Assembly (NCBI RefSeq): GCF_023101665.1
Contig: NZ_CP082161.1
Coordinates: forward strand, 558,001-622,000
Direction of reading: 5' to 3'
From: Bradyrhizobium sp. 195
Lineage (GTDB): Bacteria > Pseudomonadota > Alphaproteobacteria > Rhizobiales > Xanthobacteraceae
Length of the DNA stretch: 64,000 nucleotides
Shown here piece by piece: positions 35,475 through 43,890 of this stretch. A model generated the notes under the pieces. The model was not told the origin of the DNA. It saw only the letters and a program-made list of their open reading frames with translations, and searched no databases. A program made the translations under genes and the position numbers. Numbering within the stretch: the stretch's first letter is position 1; each line of letters opens with the position of its first letter.

Positions 35475-35843
35475 TCAGCGCTTCGCCACCACCGCCGCCA
35501 GCGTCACCGCCAGCCAGCCCAAAATCATCACCGTCCCACCCGTCGGCGCCGCGTACGGAAACAGCGAATGCCCGGCATATTGCCGCAAGCTGAGGTCGCC
35601 GGCGAACAGCGCGGCGCCGATCGCCAGGCCGGATGCACCAACGAGGCCAATTCCGCCGTGCAGAAGGCCGCGCGCGAGCAGGGCGACGGTCGCAAGTATG
35701 GCAGTTGCATGAAACAGCAGCATCGCGCTGGCGGAGGCCAGCCGGCTCGCATCGCCGCCATGCGCCGAGGCGGCGGCCAGTGCGACGCCGGCGGCGCCCA
35801 TCAAACCGGCAAGCCCGATCAGCAGGCGGTGCGCCGCCGTCAC
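35475..35843 (-). CDS. DUF423 family membrane protein
   Basis: A 122-residue protein with four predicted membrane helices. It resembles the DUF423/YgdD family: an N-terminal IGLAGLMGAAGVALAAASAH segment with the family's GAFGAH-like position changed, LFHATAILATVALLARG in helix 2, and FAGDLSLRQYAG before helix 3. Function unknown. The start overlaps the engB stop by four bases, so the two are co-translated. Confidence 0.85.
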   Translation of the reverse strand: MTAAHRLLIGLAGLMGAAGVALAAASAHGGDASRLASASAMLLFHATAILATVALLARGLLHGGIGLVGASGLAIGAALFAGDLSLRQYAGHSLFPYAAPTGGTVMILGWLAVTLAAVVAKR

Positions 35844-36493
35844 GAGGCCCGCTCCTCCAGCAGCTTCGCCATTGCGGCGCGCAAGCTCTCCATGCCGGTC
35901 GAACTGCGTGACGATGTCGCGAGCACGTTCGGGAACGCGGCCGGATGCTTGGCCAGCGCGGCCTCGCTCTCGGCGATACGCGATTGCAACTCGGAGGCCT
36001 TCACCTGGTCGGCCTTGGTCAGCACGATCTGGTAGCTGACCGCGGAGCGGTCGAGCGTCTTCAGGACTTCGAGATCGACGTCCTTGATGCCGTGCCGCGC
36101 GTCGATCAGGACGTAGACGCGCGCGAGTGAGGCACGTCCCAGCAGGAATTTGTGGATCAACTCGGTCCAGGACGCGACCTGGCTCTTGGGCGCCTTGGCA
36201 TAGCCGTAACCGGGCATGTCGACGAGGCGCAGGTCGGTCTTCCCTGGGACCTCGAAGAAGATCAGTTCCTGGGTGCGGCCGGGCGTATGCGAGGTGCGCG
36301 CCAGCGCATTGCGGCCGGTGAGCGCGTTGATCAGGCTCGACTTGCCGACATTGGAGCGTCCGGCAAAGGCGACCTCCAGCCCCGCCATCGGCGGCAGCGT
36401 CTGGATCGAGGGCGAGGCCCAGATGAACTGCCAGTCGCGGGCAAACAGCTTTCGCCCAGCCTCGATCAGCTTCGCATCTTTGTCGTCGGTCAT
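35840..36493 (-). CDS. engB: Ribosome-biogenesis GTPase EngB (YihA/YsxC)
   Basis: A 217-residue GTPase needed for large-subunit assembly. G1 is AGRSNVGKSSLIN, G2 TSHTPGRTQ, G3 LVDMPGYGYAKAPK, G4 LTKADQVK, and G5 in the SSRSSTGMESL region. ATG 36493 (MTDDKDAKLIEAG) is chosen; the frame continues to a GTG at 36514. Its place between yidC and argB is the usual rhizobial order. Confidence 0.95.
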   Translation of the reverse strand: MTDDKDAKLIEAGRKLFARDWQFIWASPSIQTLPPMAGLEVAFAGRSNVGKSSLINALTGRNALARTSHTPGRTQELIFFEVPGKTDLRLVDMPGYGYAKAPKSQVASWTELIHKFLLGRASLARVYVLIDARHGIKDVDLEVLKTLDRSAVSYQIVLTKADQVKASELQSRIAESEAALAKHPAAFPNVLATSSRSSTGMESLRAAMAKLLEERAS

Positions 36494-36515
36494 GCGAAGC
36501 TCATTTGTTTCCACA

Positions 36516-36601
36516 CGTCGTTGCGAGCGAAGCGAAGCAATCCAGACTTTCTCCGCGGAAGCAGTCTGGATTGCTTCGTCGCTTCGCTTCTCGCAATGAC
36601 G
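36516..36601. repeat. Palindromic repeat (family E)
   Basis: CGTCGTTGCGAGCGAAGCGA AGCAATCCAGAC and GTCTGGATTGCTTCGTCGCT TCGCTTCTCGCAATGACG form a long hairpin between yidC and engB. The layout NGTCNTTGCGAGCGNAGCGAAGCAATCC is a repeat type seen in many Bradyrhizobium intergenic regions (recalled, not searched). Confidence 0.9.
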
Positions 36602-36605
36602 GGCG

Positions 36606-38462
36606 CTACGTCGCCTTCCTCGCGAACGTCGCCTTGAGATTGTCGAACAGCTCCACCTTCACGCCGTTGCGGCGCATGATGTAGCTCTGTTGCAGAACCG
36701 AGAGCGCGTTGTTCCAGGCCCAGTAGATCACGAGGCCCGCCGGGAAGCCCGCCAACATGAAGGTGAAGATCAGCGGCATCCAGTTGAAGATGATCTGCTG
36801 CGTCGGATCCGGCGGCGTCGGGTTCAGCTTCATCTGGAACCACATCGTGATGCCCATGATGATCGGCCAGATGCCGAGCGCGAGATAGTGGCCGAACACC
36901 GGAATCGTGGTCGGATCGAACGGGATCAGCCCGAACAGGTTGAACAGATTGGTCGGATCCGGCGCGGAGAGGTCCTTGATCCAGCCGTAGAACGGCGCGT
37001 GCCGCATCTCGATGGTGACGAACAGCACCTTGTAGAGCGAGAAGAACACCGGGATCTGGATCACCACGGGAAGACAGCCGGCGACCGGATTGATCTTCTC
37101 CTTGCGATAGATCTCCATCATCTCCTGCTGCTGCTTCACCTTGTCGTCGGGGTAGCGCTCCTTGAGCGCCTGAAGCTGCGGCTGGATCGACTTCATCTTC
37201 GCCATCGAGGCGTAGGACTTGTTCGCCAAGGGGAAGAACAGCAGCTTCACGATCACGGTCACGAGCAGGATCGAGATGCCGAAATTGCCGAAGAAGCGGA
37301 AGAAGAAGTCGAGGCCGAGGAACATCGGCTTGGTGATGAAGTAGAACCAGCCCCAGTCGATCAACAGATCGAAATGGTTGAGGCCGAGCTCCTTGTTGTA
37401 GCCGCCGTGACCTGCGAGCGGGAAATTGATGCCGACGACGCCGGCTTCCTTGGCGCCGGCGAACAGGCGCGCATTCGCGGTCGCGGAGCCGCCGATCGCG
37501 ACGGTGACGGGATCGAGCAGGTAGTCGGTCTGATAGGTGTGGACGTTGCCGACCGGGTTGGACGAGAACCTCGCCTGCAGCCGCGCACCGGTGTCGGGCA
37601 GCAGTGCCGAGGCCCAGTACTTGTCGGTGATGCCGAGCCATCCGTTGGTGACGTTGTTGAAGTTCACCTGCTTGGATTCGTCGACCTTCTTGTAGGCGTA
37701 TTCCTGCAAGCCTTGATCGCCGAGATAGCCGATCAGGCCCTCATGCAGAATGTAGTAGCCGGAGACCTGGGGCGCGCCGTGGCGCGAGATCAGCGCGAAC
37801 GGATAGAGCGTGACAGGCGCATTGCCGACATTGCTCACCTCATCCTTGATGGTGAAGAGATAATGGTCGTCGACTGCAATGGTGCGGCGGAAGGTGAGGC
37901 CGTCGCCATTTTCCCATTTCAGCACCACCGGCGTCGTCGGCGTCAGGCTGCCGCTGCCCTCCTGCTGCCAGACGGTCTGCGTGTCCGGCATCTTCGCCGT
38001 CACGCCCGTCGCCGCGACCCAGCCGAACTCGGCGTAATAGGGTTCAGCGGTGCCCGAGGGCGAATAGAGGATGATCGGCGGTGACTTCGGGTCGACCGTT
38101 TCGCGGAATTGCACCAGCGCGAGGTCGTCGATGCGGCCGCCCTTCAAGGAGATGCTGCCGGCGATCCGCGGCGTGTCGATCTTCACGCGCGGACCGGCTG
38201 CGATCGCGGCATCGCGCGCAACGACCGGCTGAGCCTGCTGGCTCGCGCCCGGCGTTGCCGGCTGAGCCGCGTTGCCCGGCTGCGGCGCGCTGCCCGGCGT
38301 CGCCGATGCGGTCGGCTGCGGCGTGCCCTTCTGGAGCTCGGCCTGGGTCTGCTGCTGGGCGCGCTGCTTCTCCATCGCCGGCACATTGTAGAAATACTGC
38401 CAGGCGATCAGCACCAGCCCGGAGAGAATGACGGCAAGGATGGTATTGCGATTGTCGGTCAT
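36606..38462 (-). CDS. yidC: Membrane protein insertase YidC
   Basis: A 618-residue inner-membrane insertase of the long Gram-negative type. The N-terminal helix NTILAVILSGLVLIAWQYFY is followed by a Gln/Pro/Ala-rich linker, a large periplasmic beta-sandwich domain and the five-helix C-terminal core, recognisable by MKSIQPQLQALKERYPDDK and NPVAGCLPVVIQIPVFFSLY. It works with SecYEG or alone. Co-located with rnpA and rpmH. ATG 38462 is used; a GTG one codon upstream is possible. Confidence 0.96.
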   Translation of the reverse strand: MTDNRNTILAVILSGLVLIAWQYFYNVPAMEKQRAQQQTQAELQKGTPQPTASATPGSAPQPGNAAQPATPGASQQAQPVVARDAAIAAGPRVKIDTPRIAGSISLKGGRIDDLALVQFRETVDPKSPPIILYSPSGTAEPYYAEFGWVAATGVTAKMPDTQTVWQQEGSGSLTPTTPVVLKWENGDGLTFRRTIAVDDHYLFTIKDEVSNVGNAPVTLYPFALISRHGAPQVSGYYILHEGLIGYLGDQGLQEYAYKKVDESKQVNFNNVTNGWLGITDKYWASALLPDTGARLQARFSSNPVGNVHTYQTDYLLDPVTVAIGGSATANARLFAGAKEAGVVGINFPLAGHGGYNKELGLNHFDLLIDWGWFYFITKPMFLGLDFFFRFFGNFGISILLVTVIVKLLFFPLANKSYASMAKMKSIQPQLQALKERYPDDKVKQQQEMMEIYRKEKINPVAGCLPVVIQIPVFFSLYKVLFVTIEMRHAPFYGWIKDLSAPDPTNLFNLFGLIPFDPTTIPVFGHYLALGIWPIIMGITMWFQMKLNPTPPDPTQQIIFNWMPLIFTFMLAGFPAGLVIYWAWNNALSVLQQSYIMRRNGVKVELFDNLKATFARKAT

Positions 38463-38478
38463 CACTATTGTCTCGTCA

Positions 38479-38865
38479 TCAATCCGGTTTGCGGCTGGTC
38501 GCTGCGGCGTGGCCTGGCCTTTGGCCGCGCACTTTGTGCGTATGACGCGCGGGCTTCGTGAACGCTATGCGCAGATCGTCGAGCATGGTCGCGAAGGGGC
38601 GCGTGAGCGCGTCCCTTCTGCCGACCAGCACATAATCATGATGGGGCTGCATCGACACCGGATCGAGCCGCTTCACCAGTTCGCGAAGCCGGCGCCGGAT
38701 GCGATTGCGCGCGGGGGCGTTGCCGTTCTTTTTGGTAACGGTGAAGCCGATCCGGATCGGGCCGCCGTCATCGCGGGAGCGGCTTTGCAGGACGAACGCG
38801 GGACTGTTCACCCGCGCGCCATTGGCAACGGCGAGGAAATCCGCCCGCTGCCTCAGCCGATCCAT
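38479..38865 (-). CDS. rnpA: Ribonuclease P protein component
   Basis: A 128-residue basic protein. Family signature RNRIRRRLRELVK near the middle with preceding IGFTVTKKNGNA, and DYVLVGRRDALTRPFA. It assists the catalytic RNA in 5' tRNA processing. Standard position between rpmH and yidC. The start is ATG 38865, 28 bases after the rpmH stop; the C-terminal tail is longer and more basic than in E. coli. Confidence 0.95.
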   Translation of the reverse strand: MDRLRQRADFLAVANGARVNSPAFVLQSRSRDDGGPIRIGFTVTKKNGNAPARNRIRRRLRELVKRLDPVSMQPHHDYVLVGRRDALTRPFATMLDDLRIAFTKPARHTHKVRGQRPGHAAATSRKPD

Positions 38866-38893
38866 GATGAAATCCCGGAAAAGGGGGTCCGGC

Positions 38894-39028
38894 TCAGGCG
38901 CTCAGACGCTTGCGGCCGCGGGCACGGCGGGCGGCGAGAACCTTGCGGCCGCCGGCAGTGGCGAGACGGGCACGGAAGCCGTGACGGCGCTTGCGCACCA
39001 GTTTGCTGGGTTGATAAGTCCGCTTCAC
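38894..39028 (-). CDS. rpmH: 50S ribosomal protein L34
   Basis: A 44-residue protein, [20 protein letters not shown] then [23 protein letters not shown], the complete L34. The start is a GTG at 39026-39028 with GGAG eight bases upstream; a longer reading from 39097 has no support because L34 always begins at this Lys-Arg-Thr. First gene of the rpmH-rnpA-yidC unit, with a clear promoter at 39169-39197. Confidence 0.97.
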   Translation of the reverse strand: MKRTYQPSKLVRKRRHGFRARLATAGGRKVLAARRARGRKRLSA

Positions 39029-39029
39029 G

Positions 39030-39393
39030 GGTTTTTCTCCGCTGACCGGGCAATTTGCCTGTAGAATTGATGGTAAAGTCCGGAAGATGCGGCCCAAAAC
39101 GGACCGTTTCCGGCCCTAAGAGAGCCGCTCCCGGTGTCGCACCGGGTCATCGCGGACAATTTGCGCGGCTTATAAGCGAGCGCCTTGTTTTCGTCAACGC
39201 CGCACAAGCGCACCTTTCCGGTGAATATCGCTGTTTGTGCGGGGTTTTTAACCCTTGAGGTAGCGACTCGCGATATCAGCGCTTACATCCCACCTTGGCA
39301 GATTAGCGATCCGTAATTTGACCCGACCGGGGTCGGGCCGCATCTTTCACACCGCCAATCCTTCACCCGCCAAAGGCAGCGAGGGCGAATTTC
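39030..39393. other. Divergent intergenic region rpmH / sensor kinase
   Basis: 364 bases without a gene. It holds the rpmH promoter and leader on the minus strand and the start-proximal region of the histidine kinase on the plus strand. The leader contains a small inverted motif CCGGTGTCGCACCGG near 39130. No repeat of the hairpin families was seen. Confidence 0.6.
39169..39197 (-). promoter_or_regulatory. Housekeeping sigma-70-type promoter of rpmH
   Basis: On the minus strand TTGACG at 39197-39192 and TATAAG at 39174-39169 are separated by exactly 17 bases, followed by about 140 bases of leader before the rpmH start. This is the best -35/-10 match noticed in the window, in front of a highly expressed ribosomal gene. 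Confidence 0.8.
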
Positions 39394-40893
39394 GTGGCAG
39401 CGACAGACCTCCAGCCGATCCAGGATCAGGATCAGCCGGACCCGCCGGCGATGCGTCCCCGCGGGACGCGCGGGCTTGGGCTGTCAGGCAAACTGCTGCT
39501 GCTCACCATTCCCCTGGTGATGATTGCGGCCATTCTGCTCTACGTGCCCGCCATTGCCAATTTCTGGGTCAACCGGCTGAACGACCGCGTCGCGGCGGCC
39601 AACACCGCGGCGCTGGTGCTGGATGCGGCGCCGCTCGGCATGGTCCCCGATTCGCTGTCGCGTCAGATCCTGAAAAGCATCAATGCCCGCGCCGTCGCCA
39701 TCAAGATGGGCCAGCAGCGCCGGCTGCTCGCCAGCGACAACATTCCGGCCGCGATCGAGCATGACCTCGACCTGCGCGACATGACCGCCTGGGAGGCGAT
39801 CACCGGCTCGTTCCGAATGATGCTGGAGACCGGCAACCAGGCCATCCGGATCGTCGGGCCCGGCGTCGGCAATGCCCAGTTCATCGAGATCGTGACCGAC
39901 GAGCTGCCGCTGCGGCAGCAGATGTATCGTTTCTCCCGCAACCTCGTGGTGGTCGCGCTGATCATCGCGGCGCTGACCGCGGGGCTGGTCTATCTCGCGC
40001 TTCATTATCTCTTCGTGCGCCCGATGCGGCGGCTGACCGCGAGCCTGGTCGGCTTCCACGAGAACCCCGAAAGCTCCGCGGGCATCATCGTGCCGAGCCA
40101 GCGCAGCGACGAGATCGGGGTCGCCGAGCGCGAATTGTCGGACATGCAGCGCGATTTGATGTCGATGCTGAATCAAAAGAGCCGGCTTGCCGCCCTTGGC
40201 CTCGCGGTGTCCAAGATCAATCACGATCTGCGCAATCTGCTGGCTTCGGCCCAGCTTCTGTCGGATCAGCTCGCCAGCGTGCCGGATCCCCGGGTGCAGC
40301 GCTTTGCGCCGAAACTGGTGCGCTCGCTCGAGCGCGCCATCGCCTTCTGCCAATCGACGCTGTCCTACGGCCGCGCCCAGGAGGCCGCGCCGGACCGTCG
40401 CATGATCCTGATCGAGCCTGTCGTGCTGGAGGTCCGTGAGACCGCGGGCCTCGCCTCCGACGCCTCGATCGCCTGGGTCGCTGCGATCGAGCGCGGGCTT
40501 GCGATCGATGCCGATCCCGATCAGTTGTTCCGGGTGCTGCTCAATCTCGTTCGCAACGCCGCCCAGGCGTTGGAGAGTCATTCCTCCGGCGAGGGTGGCC
40601 CGCAGCAGATCCGGATCACCGGAAAACGCGAGGGCGCCGTGGCGATCATCGAAGTTTCCGACACCGGCCCCGGCGTGCCCCAGAAGACCCGGGATCACCT
40701 GTTCGAGGCGTTCCAGACCTCCGGCCGCCCCGGCGGCAGCGGCCTTGGCCTGGCCATTGCCGCCGAGTTGGTCCGCGCCCATGGCGGCGACATTCACCTG
40801 GTCGAGGGCACCATCGGCGCCACCTTCCGCATCGTCATCCCCGACCGCCCCGTGGAGCTGCTCTCCATCCGCAACGAGCGGCAGAGGGCGTAG
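39394..40893 (+). CDS. Sensor histidine kinase with HAMP domain
   Basis: A 499-residue membrane kinase. TM1 lies near 34-55, a periplasmic domain of about 125 residues follows, TM2 is near 184-206, then a HAMP region. The phosphoacceptor box reads KINHDLRN with His277. The ATPase has the N box NLVRNAAQAL, G1 DTGPGVP and G2 GGSGLGLAIAAELVRAHGG. The GTG start at 39394 has GAGGG about eight bases upstream; the next in-frame ATG would cut into the N-terminal region. No response regulator adjoins it, so it is an orphan kinase. It reads divergently from rpmH. Confidence 0.9.
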   Translation: MAATDLQPIQDQDQPDPPAMRPRGTRGLGLSGKLLLLTIPLVMIAAILLYVPAIANFWVNRLNDRVAAANTAALVLDAAPLGMVPDSLSRQILKSINARAVAIKMGQQRRLLASDNIPAAIEHDLDLRDMTAWEAITGSFRMMLETGNQAIRIVGPGVGNAQFIEIVTDELPLRQQMYRFSRNLVVVALIIAALTAGLVYLALHYLFVRPMRRLTASLVGFHENPESSAGIIVPSQRSDEIGVAERELSDMQRDLMSMLNQKSRLAALGLAVSKINHDLRNLLASAQLLSDQLASVPDPRVQRFAPKLVRSLERAIAFCQSTLSYGRAQEAAPDRRMILIEPVVLEVRETAGLASDASIAWVAAIERGLAIDADPDQLFRVLLNLVRNAAQALESHSSGEGGPQQIRITGKREGAVAIIEVSDTGPGVPQKTRDHLFEAFQTSGRPGGSGLGLAIAAELVRAHGGDIHLVEGTIGATFRIVIPDRPVELLSIRNERQRA

Positions 40894-40940
40894 GTCGGCC
40901 AGCGGCCGAGTTGAACGATGCGGTGATCTCCACGATATCC

Positions 40941-41040
40941 GTCATTCCAGGATGGACCGAAGGGCCAGGCCCGGAATCCATAACCCCGGCTGGTGGTTAT
41001 GGATTCCAGGCTCGCGACTTCCCCGCGCCCCGGAATGACG
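40941..41040. repeat. Palindromic repeat (family G)
   Basis: GTCATTCCAGGATGGACCGA ... GGAATCCATAACC and GGTTATGGATTCC ... CCCCGGAATGAC face each other around CCCGGCTGGT. It is the last of the dense hairpin repeats before the tRNA gene; to its right such elements become rare. Confidence 0.8.
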
Positions 41041-41185
41041 ATCGAGAGGCGGAAATGCCCCAAAATACCGCCGACGCAGACCTTGCCAATCGGGGAAAGA
41101 GCGGTTAGTCAGAGCGCTCTTTCGCACCCCCTCCGGCTTTGCCGGGGGCTGCTTGCGGGCCATGCCCGCGCTGTTTGCGAAAAAC

Positions 41186-41262
41186 GCGCCCGTAGCTCAG
41201 CTGGATAGAGCATCAGACTACGAATCTGAGGGTCGGACGTTCGAATCGTTCCGGGCGCGCCA
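41186..41262 (+). tRNA. tRNA-Arg (anticodon ACG)
   Basis: A 77-base cloverleaf with encoded CCA. Acceptor strands GCGCCCG (41186-41192) and CGGGCGC (41252-41258) pair perfectly, the D arm contains AGCTCAGCTGGATAGAGC, the anticodon stem is TCAGA/TCTGA with loop CTACGAA (anticodon ACG at 41220-41222), and the T arm has GTTCGAATC. ACG would be deaminated to ICG by TadA. The 3' half is repeated in decayed form at 41690. Confidence 0.97.
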
Positions 41263-41330
41263 TTCTTCGACGCCGGCCAGGCAACCCAACATCCGAGATC
41301 GCGGATCGGCCGCGCGCCGTCGGGAACCAG

Positions 41331-41687
41331 ATGAAGATATCACAGGCATTCAAATTCGAGGCGGCGCATCGGCTGCCCAAGGTGCCCGAGACGCACCGAT
41401 GCAGCCGGCTGCATGGTCATTCCTATCGGGTCGAGGTTCAGCTCGACGGACCGGTCGACCCCGGCACGGGCTTCGTCGTGGACTTTTTCGATCTCGAGTC
41501 GAGCTTCGCCGATATCGTGGGCGCGTTGGACCACCGATGCTTGAACGACGTCGAGGGGCTCGAGAACCCGACGGCCGAGAACATTGCGATCTGGATATGG
41601 GACCGGCTGGCATCGAGCCTGCGGCAAATCTCGGCGGTCCGCGTCTACGAAACGGCGGAGTGCTGGGCCGAATATCACGGGCGGTGA
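41331..41687 (+). CDS. queD: 6-carboxytetrahydropterin synthase (QueD/PTPS family)
   Basis: A 118-residue T-fold enzyme that makes 6-carboxy-tetrahydropterin for queuosine synthesis. The zinc ligands are the His in FKFEAAHRL and the two in RLHGHSYRVEV, with the catalytic Cys in HRCSRLHGH. LDHRCLNDV and NPTAENIA are further family marks, and the Glu in ETAECWAEY binds the pterin. The gene lies alone between tRNA-Arg and a remnant of the same tRNA, without other queuosine genes nearby, which suggests arrival as a small insert. Confidence 0.93.
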   Translation: MKISQAFKFEAAHRLPKVPETHRCSRLHGHSYRVEVQLDGPVDPGTGFVVDFFDLESSFADIVGALDHRCLNDVEGLENPTAENIAIWIWDRLASSLRQISAVRVYETAECWAEYHGR

Positions 41688-41689
41688 CG

Positions 41690-41731
41690 TAGAGCATCAG
41701 GGTACGAATCTGAATGGTTCCGGGCTTGCCA
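41690..41731 (+). pseudogene. Decayed tRNA-Arg 3' portion
   Basis: TAGAGCATCAGGGTACGAAT CTGA at 41690-41713 copies the D-arm/anticodon part of the tRNA-Arg at 41186 with two changes, then ATGGTTCCGGGCTTGCCA copies its end including CCA. The T-arm portion between is deleted. It begins in the queD stop region. It cannot fold as a tRNA and is best read as a relic of duplication or of an att site. Confidence 0.75.
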
Positions 41732-41752
41732 TTTCGATAGTAAGTTCGTCCC

Positions 41753-42655
41753 ATGCCCAGTATCGATCGTCTGCTCTCCCGCCTCGTTCTATTCCTTGCA
41801 ATCGCAGCCGCCCCGGTCCTTCCCGCAAGGGCGGCCGAGCCCTGCCCGTTCATCAGCGCCAAGGAGCTCGCCGGCGCGATGCCGGCGCTCAAATGGTCAC
41901 TGATTTCAAATCAGGACGGTCGCGGCTGCATCTACCAGGCCGGGCGCGGCGACACGATGATGCTGTCCGTGTTCCGTAATCCCGACAAGGACCGCGCCAG
42001 GGAATTGTACGCGACCTTCGTCAAGACACTCGGCGAGCGCATGCCGCTCAACGCGGTGTCCGGGATCGGCGACGAAGGCCAGGGCGGAGCGAGCGCCGCC
42101 GGCGCAGAGCGGCAGGAGGCCTCGGTCGTCGCCTTGTCCGGCGATTACATTCTGCAGATCACCGTCTATCCGGCCGGCCGGCGTGCCGACGATGCGCTGC
42201 TCGGACCGCTCACCGAAGCCGCGCGAATTGCCGTCGCCAACGTGAGCAGGAGCAGCGAACGGTTCGGCAATTGCGAGTGGCTTGCGGCCGCGGACGCCGG
42301 CGGCTTTCTCGACAGCAGCACGCTGACGGTGCAGCGGACCGGCGCGGGCAGCTGCATGATGTTCGATCGCGAGGCCAATACCATGACGGTCGCGGTTATC
42401 GCGACCTCGCGCGACACCGCCATCGGCATGATGAAACGCGCAGGTCCCTGCAAGCATTTGGCGATACCCGAGCTCGGCAGTGAAGCGTTCGGCGAGCATT
42501 CCTGCACCAAGGGCAACGGCAACGCCGTCACCATCTATGTCTGGAAGAACGGCAAGCAGGCTTCGATCCTGTTCGCCCCGGTCAAGCCGCATCCGGAGTC
42601 CGGCTCGGTCGAACGCCTGAAGGCGGTCGCCGGGCGGGTTTATGGAAAGCTGTAA
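41753..42655 (+). CDS. Hypothetical exported two-domain protein
   Basis: A 300-residue protein with a Sec signal (LVLFLAIAAAPVLPARA then A). The mature part seems to contain two related halves: CPFISAKELAGAMPALKWS with later CIYQ in the first, and CEWLAAADAGGFLDSSTLTV with CMMFDREANTMTVAVI in the second. Each half has a pair of Cys and a repeated strand pattern. No known family is recognised. Likely periplasmic. Confidence 0.75.
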   Translation: MPSIDRLLSRLVLFLAIAAAPVLPARAAEPCPFISAKELAGAMPALKWSLISNQDGRGCIYQAGRGDTMMLSVFRNPDKDRARELYATFVKTLGERMPLNAVSGIGDEGQGGASAAGAERQEASVVALSGDYILQITVYPAGRRADDALLGPLTEAARIAVANVSRSSERFGNCEWLAAADAGGFLDSSTLTVQRTGAGSCMMFDREANTMTVAVIATSRDTAIGMMKRAGPCKHLAIPELGSEAFGEHSCTKGNGNAVTIYVWKNGKQASILFAPVKPHPESGSVERLKAVAGRVYGKL

Positions 42656-42670
42656 CCGGAGCGGTCGGCG

Positions 42671-42791
42671 GCGTTTCCGCAATTGCCGACCGTCGTCGAG
42701 GCCGGTGCCCGGTGACGCCGCCGGGTCCTGCTAGGTCGCGCAGGGGGAGGAACGCTGGCGCAAGCTGATCAAAGCGAACATCGAGGTGTAA
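42671..42791 (+). pseudogene. Remnant of a TctC/Bug-type solute-binding protein gene
   Basis: FPQLPTVVEAGAR followed by a stop (42671-42715) resembles the conserved region near the C-terminus of tripartite tricarboxylate binding proteins (LPDVPTVAEAG). After a gap, EERWRKLIKANIEV and a TAA (42747-42791) resemble their last residues (RWxKVIKxANIxx). The rest of the gene is absent. It suggests that the stretch between the hypothetical gene and the dioxygenase gene is a deletion scar. Confidence 0.5.
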
Positions 42792-42850
42792 TAAGCTGGG
42801 CGAGTCCGGCTAACATCCGCGACCGCCGAGCGGTCGCGGATGTCGTCCAA

Positions 42851-43642
42851 CTACACCGTCAATCCACAAGCTCGCCGGATCGCGATCTGAACTGGCGAAG
42901 GCGGCAACGCGGGATCAAGCTCGCCTTTCGGCAGCAGCGGAGGCTGTGCCATGAAGCGCGGCCGTTTCCCTCGGTGGGGTTGCGCGGCATGAACGAGGAA
43001 TGGGTGGCACAGATAGACGCTGCCTGCCGCACCGGTCGCGAGCTCGATCTCGCAATCTCCGGTCGACGCATAGTCATCGGCAGAGAGTTGCCGGAGCGTC
43101 GCGCCTGCCTCGCCATAAGGCAGTAGCTCCTGCGCGATAGTGGCATGCGAGCCTTTCCGGATCCGCGTGGGCGCATCATCGGCGCCGACATCCGAGAACA
43201 GGAAGAGCATTAGGAGCGCACGCCCGCTGCTTTTCACATTGACGCGCCATTTCATGAAATCCGCATTGGCGGTGCCAAAGCTCATGTCCACATGCCAGCC
43301 GTCATCACCGGGCGCTTCCTCTGACCGGAAGCGGATCGGAAAGGTTCCAAGGCCCGTGGGCGCGAGCCAGCGCCCTTCGCCGACGAGTTGATCGTAGGCG
43401 TGGTGCAGGGGCGGCGCGTTCGCGGCTTTAATGAAAGGGGGCGAAGCCTTGAATCCCACCCGGACAACGGGTCGAGTCCAAAGTTGAGGTTGGTCCGGTG
43501 ACAGGCCGATATCCGCCCATAGTTCGTCCCTGCATTGCTTTGCAAGCTGAGCGCTGAAGGCGTTCTCGATCTTGACGAAGCCGTCGTCGATAAAGTTCTG
43601 GACCTGACGAGGCGTCAGGCCAGCCTGTTCGGTCTGGGGCAT
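42851..43642 (-). CDS. Phytanoyl-CoA dioxygenase family protein
   Basis: A 263-residue Fe(II)/2-oxoglutarate oxygenase. The metal ligands are His and Asp in GWHVDMSFG and the distal His in CHPFLVHAAQPHRG, followed by the Arg in RPRFMAQ that should hold 2-oxoglutarate. N-terminal FIDDGFVKIENAFSAQLAKQ is the family start. Bacterial members hydroxylate varied small molecules; the substrate here is unknown. It stands alone, near the relic of a TctC gene. Confidence 0.87.
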   Translation of the reverse strand: MPQTEQAGLTPRQVQNFIDDGFVKIENAFSAQLAKQCRDELWADIGLSPDQPQLWTRPVVRVGFKASPPFIKAANAPPLHHAYDQLVGEGRWLAPTGLGTFPIRFRSEEAPGDDGWHVDMSFGTANADFMKWRVNVKSSGRALLMLFLFSDVGADDAPTRIRKGSHATIAQELLPYGEAGATLRQLSADDYASTGDCEIELATGAAGSVYLCHPFLVHAAQPHRGKRPRFMAQPPLLPKGELDPALPPSPVQIAIRRACGLTV

Positions 43643-43890
43643 TGCACATTCTCCGTTCGGCTACCGCATCAAGCGCAGCCGGTTTGATCTGATTGGCGCG
43701 GATGCGCCGCGACGACTTCGGCCGTTCAGATCAGCGGGAAGAATGTGGACATGAACATCATGGTGGGGCCGTATACCGCGGCAGACCGGGGAATCAAGAC
43801 GCGCTGGGCGGCCTTGAGATCATGGCGAGTATGCCGCGTGTCGGCAGCCCTCTCGCGCCGCGAGGAGGCTGCCGCAGGCTCAAACGCGCC

